This document shows positions 5,380 through 6,177 of a stretch of 6,177 nt of DNA, one piece after another (position 1 is the stretch's first letter; every line of letters starts with the position of its first letter). The stretch is from positions 1 to 6,177 of the forward strand of contig JAEDOE010000074.1 of assembly GCA_016302095.1 (NCBI GenBank), given 5' to 3'. The DNA is from Anaerovibrio sp. (GTDB lineage Bacteria > Bacillota > Negativicutes > Selenomonadales > Selenomonadaceae). Under the pieces are notes generated by a model. That model was not told where the DNA came from. It saw only the letters and a program-made list of their open reading frames with translations, and made no database searches. Both the position numbers and the translations under genes were made by a program.

Positions 5380-5664
5380 ATGGTTGTGAATGGCATTAAT
5401 GTAACTATCAGCGGTATTAACGATATGTCAGAGCAGGAAGTTGTGGCTTATATTGATATGCTGCAGGATGAAAATCAGGACGAGCTGTCCCAGCTGACGA
5501 TTTCTCCTGCTGAAAATGGCGAGGTTAATCTGGACTATGTGCTGCAGCCAGCCAGGTTTGAGCGCATCCGCCGCATTACCGGCTACCTGGTAGGCACTAT
5601 TGACCGCTGGAATAATGCCAAGCGGGCAGAGGAGCATGATCGCGTAAAGCATGGACTCAATTAA
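5380..5664 (+). CDS. Separate glycyl-radical subunit of the anaerobic ribonucleotide reductase
   Basis: A 94-residue protein in two parts. Residues 60-91 (FERIRRITGYLVGTIDRWNN, then AKRAEEHDRVKH) are the C-terminal glycyl-radical region of class III NrdD. Gly68, just before Tyr69, is the expected radical site, as in the RVSGYAV motif of pyruvate formate-lyase. Residues 1-57 (MVVNGINVTISGINDMSEQE onward, acidic mid-part, ending NLDYVLQP) look like a small strand-helix-strand domain that I do not recognise; it may dock to NrdD. The gene lies 49 bases after nrdD in another frame, with its own ribosome site, and overlaps nrdG by 14 bases. It probably supplies in trans the radical that NrdD lacks, after activation by NrdG. 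A sequencing error is unlikely, since joining the frames would put an extra 60-90 residues before the radical loop. Confidence 0.9.
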   Translation: MVVNGINVTISGINDMSEQEVVAYIDMLQDENQDELSQLTISPAENGEVNLDYVLQPARFERIRRITGYLVGTIDRWNNAKRAEEHDRVKHGLN

Positions 5665-6177
5665 GGAAAACAGGGCAGCCGGGGAGCCTGTCTCCATCAG
5701 GCAGCTAAGTGTGCCAGGAGGCAGGCTGCGGATTGCCGGGACGGTGAACGACTCCATCGTTGATGGGGAGGGCTACCGCTATTCGGTTTTTACCCAGGGC
5801 TGCCCTCATGAATGTCCCGGCTGCCACAATCCCCAGACTCATGATTTTCAGGGTGGCCGGGAGGTGGAGCCTGACAAAATTCTCCGGGCAGTGCTGGCAA
5901 ACCCCTTGCTGGAGGGGGTGACCTTCAGTGGCGGTGAGCCTTTCTGCCAGGCGGCTGTGCTGTCAGGCCTGGCGGCGCAGCTCCATGAGAACGGGCTGAA
6001 TATCTGGTGCTACAGCGGCTACACCTATGAGCAGCTGACTGGCTGCCGCCAGCAGGCGGTGCGGCATCTTTTGCAGCAGGTGGATGTGCTGGTGGATGGG
6101 CCTTATGTGGAGGCGCAGCGGGATTTAACACTGAGCTTCCGGGGCAGCCGCAACCAGCGGCTGATTGATGTGCCGGC
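5651..6177 (+). CDS. nrdG: Anaerobic ribonucleotide reductase activase, radical SAM (3'-truncated by window)
   Basis: The first 175 residues of the activating enzyme that uses a 4Fe-4S cluster and S-adenosylmethionine to abstract hydrogen from the reductase glycine. The cluster motif CxxxCxxC is CPHECPGC, with Cys51, Cys55 and Cys58, followed by HNPQTHDF. TFSGGEPF (91-98) is the SAM-contacting GGE region. IWCYSGYTYEQL and VDVLVDGPY fit NrdG-type activases. The family core LRIAGTVNDSIVDGEGYR begins near residue 26, so there is an N-terminal extension of about 25 residues. The ATG at 5651 is the first start after an in-frame stop at 5645-5647. It has no good ribosome site (AGAGGAG at 5628-5634 is too far away) and overlaps the end of the small glycyl-radical gene, which suggests translational coupling and roughly matched amounts of the two partners. 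The gene runs off the window. Confidence 0.95.
   Translation, partial: MDSIKENRAAGEPVSIRQLSVPGGRLRIAGTVNDSIVDGEGYRYSVFTQGCPHECPGCHNPQTHDFQGGREVEPDKILRAVLANPLLEGVTFSGGEPFCQAAVLSGLAAQLHENGLNIWCYSGYTYEQLTGCRQQAVRHLLQQVDVLVDGPYVEAQRDLTLSFRGSRNQRLIDVP

Noticed and set aside
3024..5396. A 790-codon open frame on the minus strand opposite nrdD
   Set aside because: It is a shadow of nrdD. The + strand product is unmistakably NrdD with a promoter and ribosome site, while the antisense product has no recognisable motif and no plausible start signals.
5242..5400. Frameshift or sequencing error joining NrdD to the glycyl-radical frame
   Set aside because: A fused chain would carry an extra 60-90 residues between the metal site and the radical loop, the small gene has its own well-placed ribosome site, and its N-terminal part looks like an independent domain. 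It cannot be excluded without raw reads.

Overview
The window looks like chromosomal DNA of a strict or facultative anaerobe of the Firmicutes. Gene style suggests Negativicutes (a Selenomonas-, Mitsuokella- or Anaerovibrio-like organism), but this is a judgement from protein style, not a search. Coding regions are fairly GC-rich, spacers are AT-rich, Shine-Dalgarno sites are clear, and the main metabolic locus is an oxygen-sensitive class III (anaerobic) ribonucleotide reductase.

Layout. 1-276 holds no supported gene, only a strong bidirectional terminator hairpin (179-224). On the minus strand at 277-459 is a 60-residue protein with a hydrophobic C-terminal half, a good ribosome site and a possible hairpin over that site. 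Divergent from it is an AraC-family regulator (740-1642). The two share a 280-base control region with overlapping, face-to-face promoter candidates and a 21-bp-spaced direct repeat. 1643-1949 is a spacer with five DnaA-box-like sequences in about 80 bases, two of them forming a perfect 14-bp inverted repeat. Next comes a secreted NlpC/P60 cell-wall hydrolase with a peptidoglycan-binding domain (1950-2750), its terminator and more DnaA boxes. A textbook promoter overlapped by two NrdR boxes then drives the nrd operon: nrdD (3045-5330), a small glycyl-radical protein (5380-5664) and nrdG (5651 to beyond the window end).

Main observation. The 761-residue NrdD has the ATP-cone, the catalytic core and the cysteine-rich C-terminal site, but no glycyl-radical loop. 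That loop (FERIRRITGYLVG followed by the usual DR..NAKRAEE.DRVKH tail) is encoded by a separate downstream gene with its own ribosome site and an N-terminal domain of about 57 residues that I do not recognise. The reductase therefore appears to be a split enzyme: a catalytic subunit plus a detachable radical subunit, comparable in logic to the YfiD/GrcA spare part of pyruvate formate-lyase. NrdG would install the radical on the small subunit.

Control. NrdR boxes tie the operon to dATP/ATP levels. The unusual density of DnaA boxes on both sides of the NlpC/P60 gene, one lying next to an NrdR box, suggests a link between DnaA and dNTP supply or wall growth, or a DnaA-titration site.
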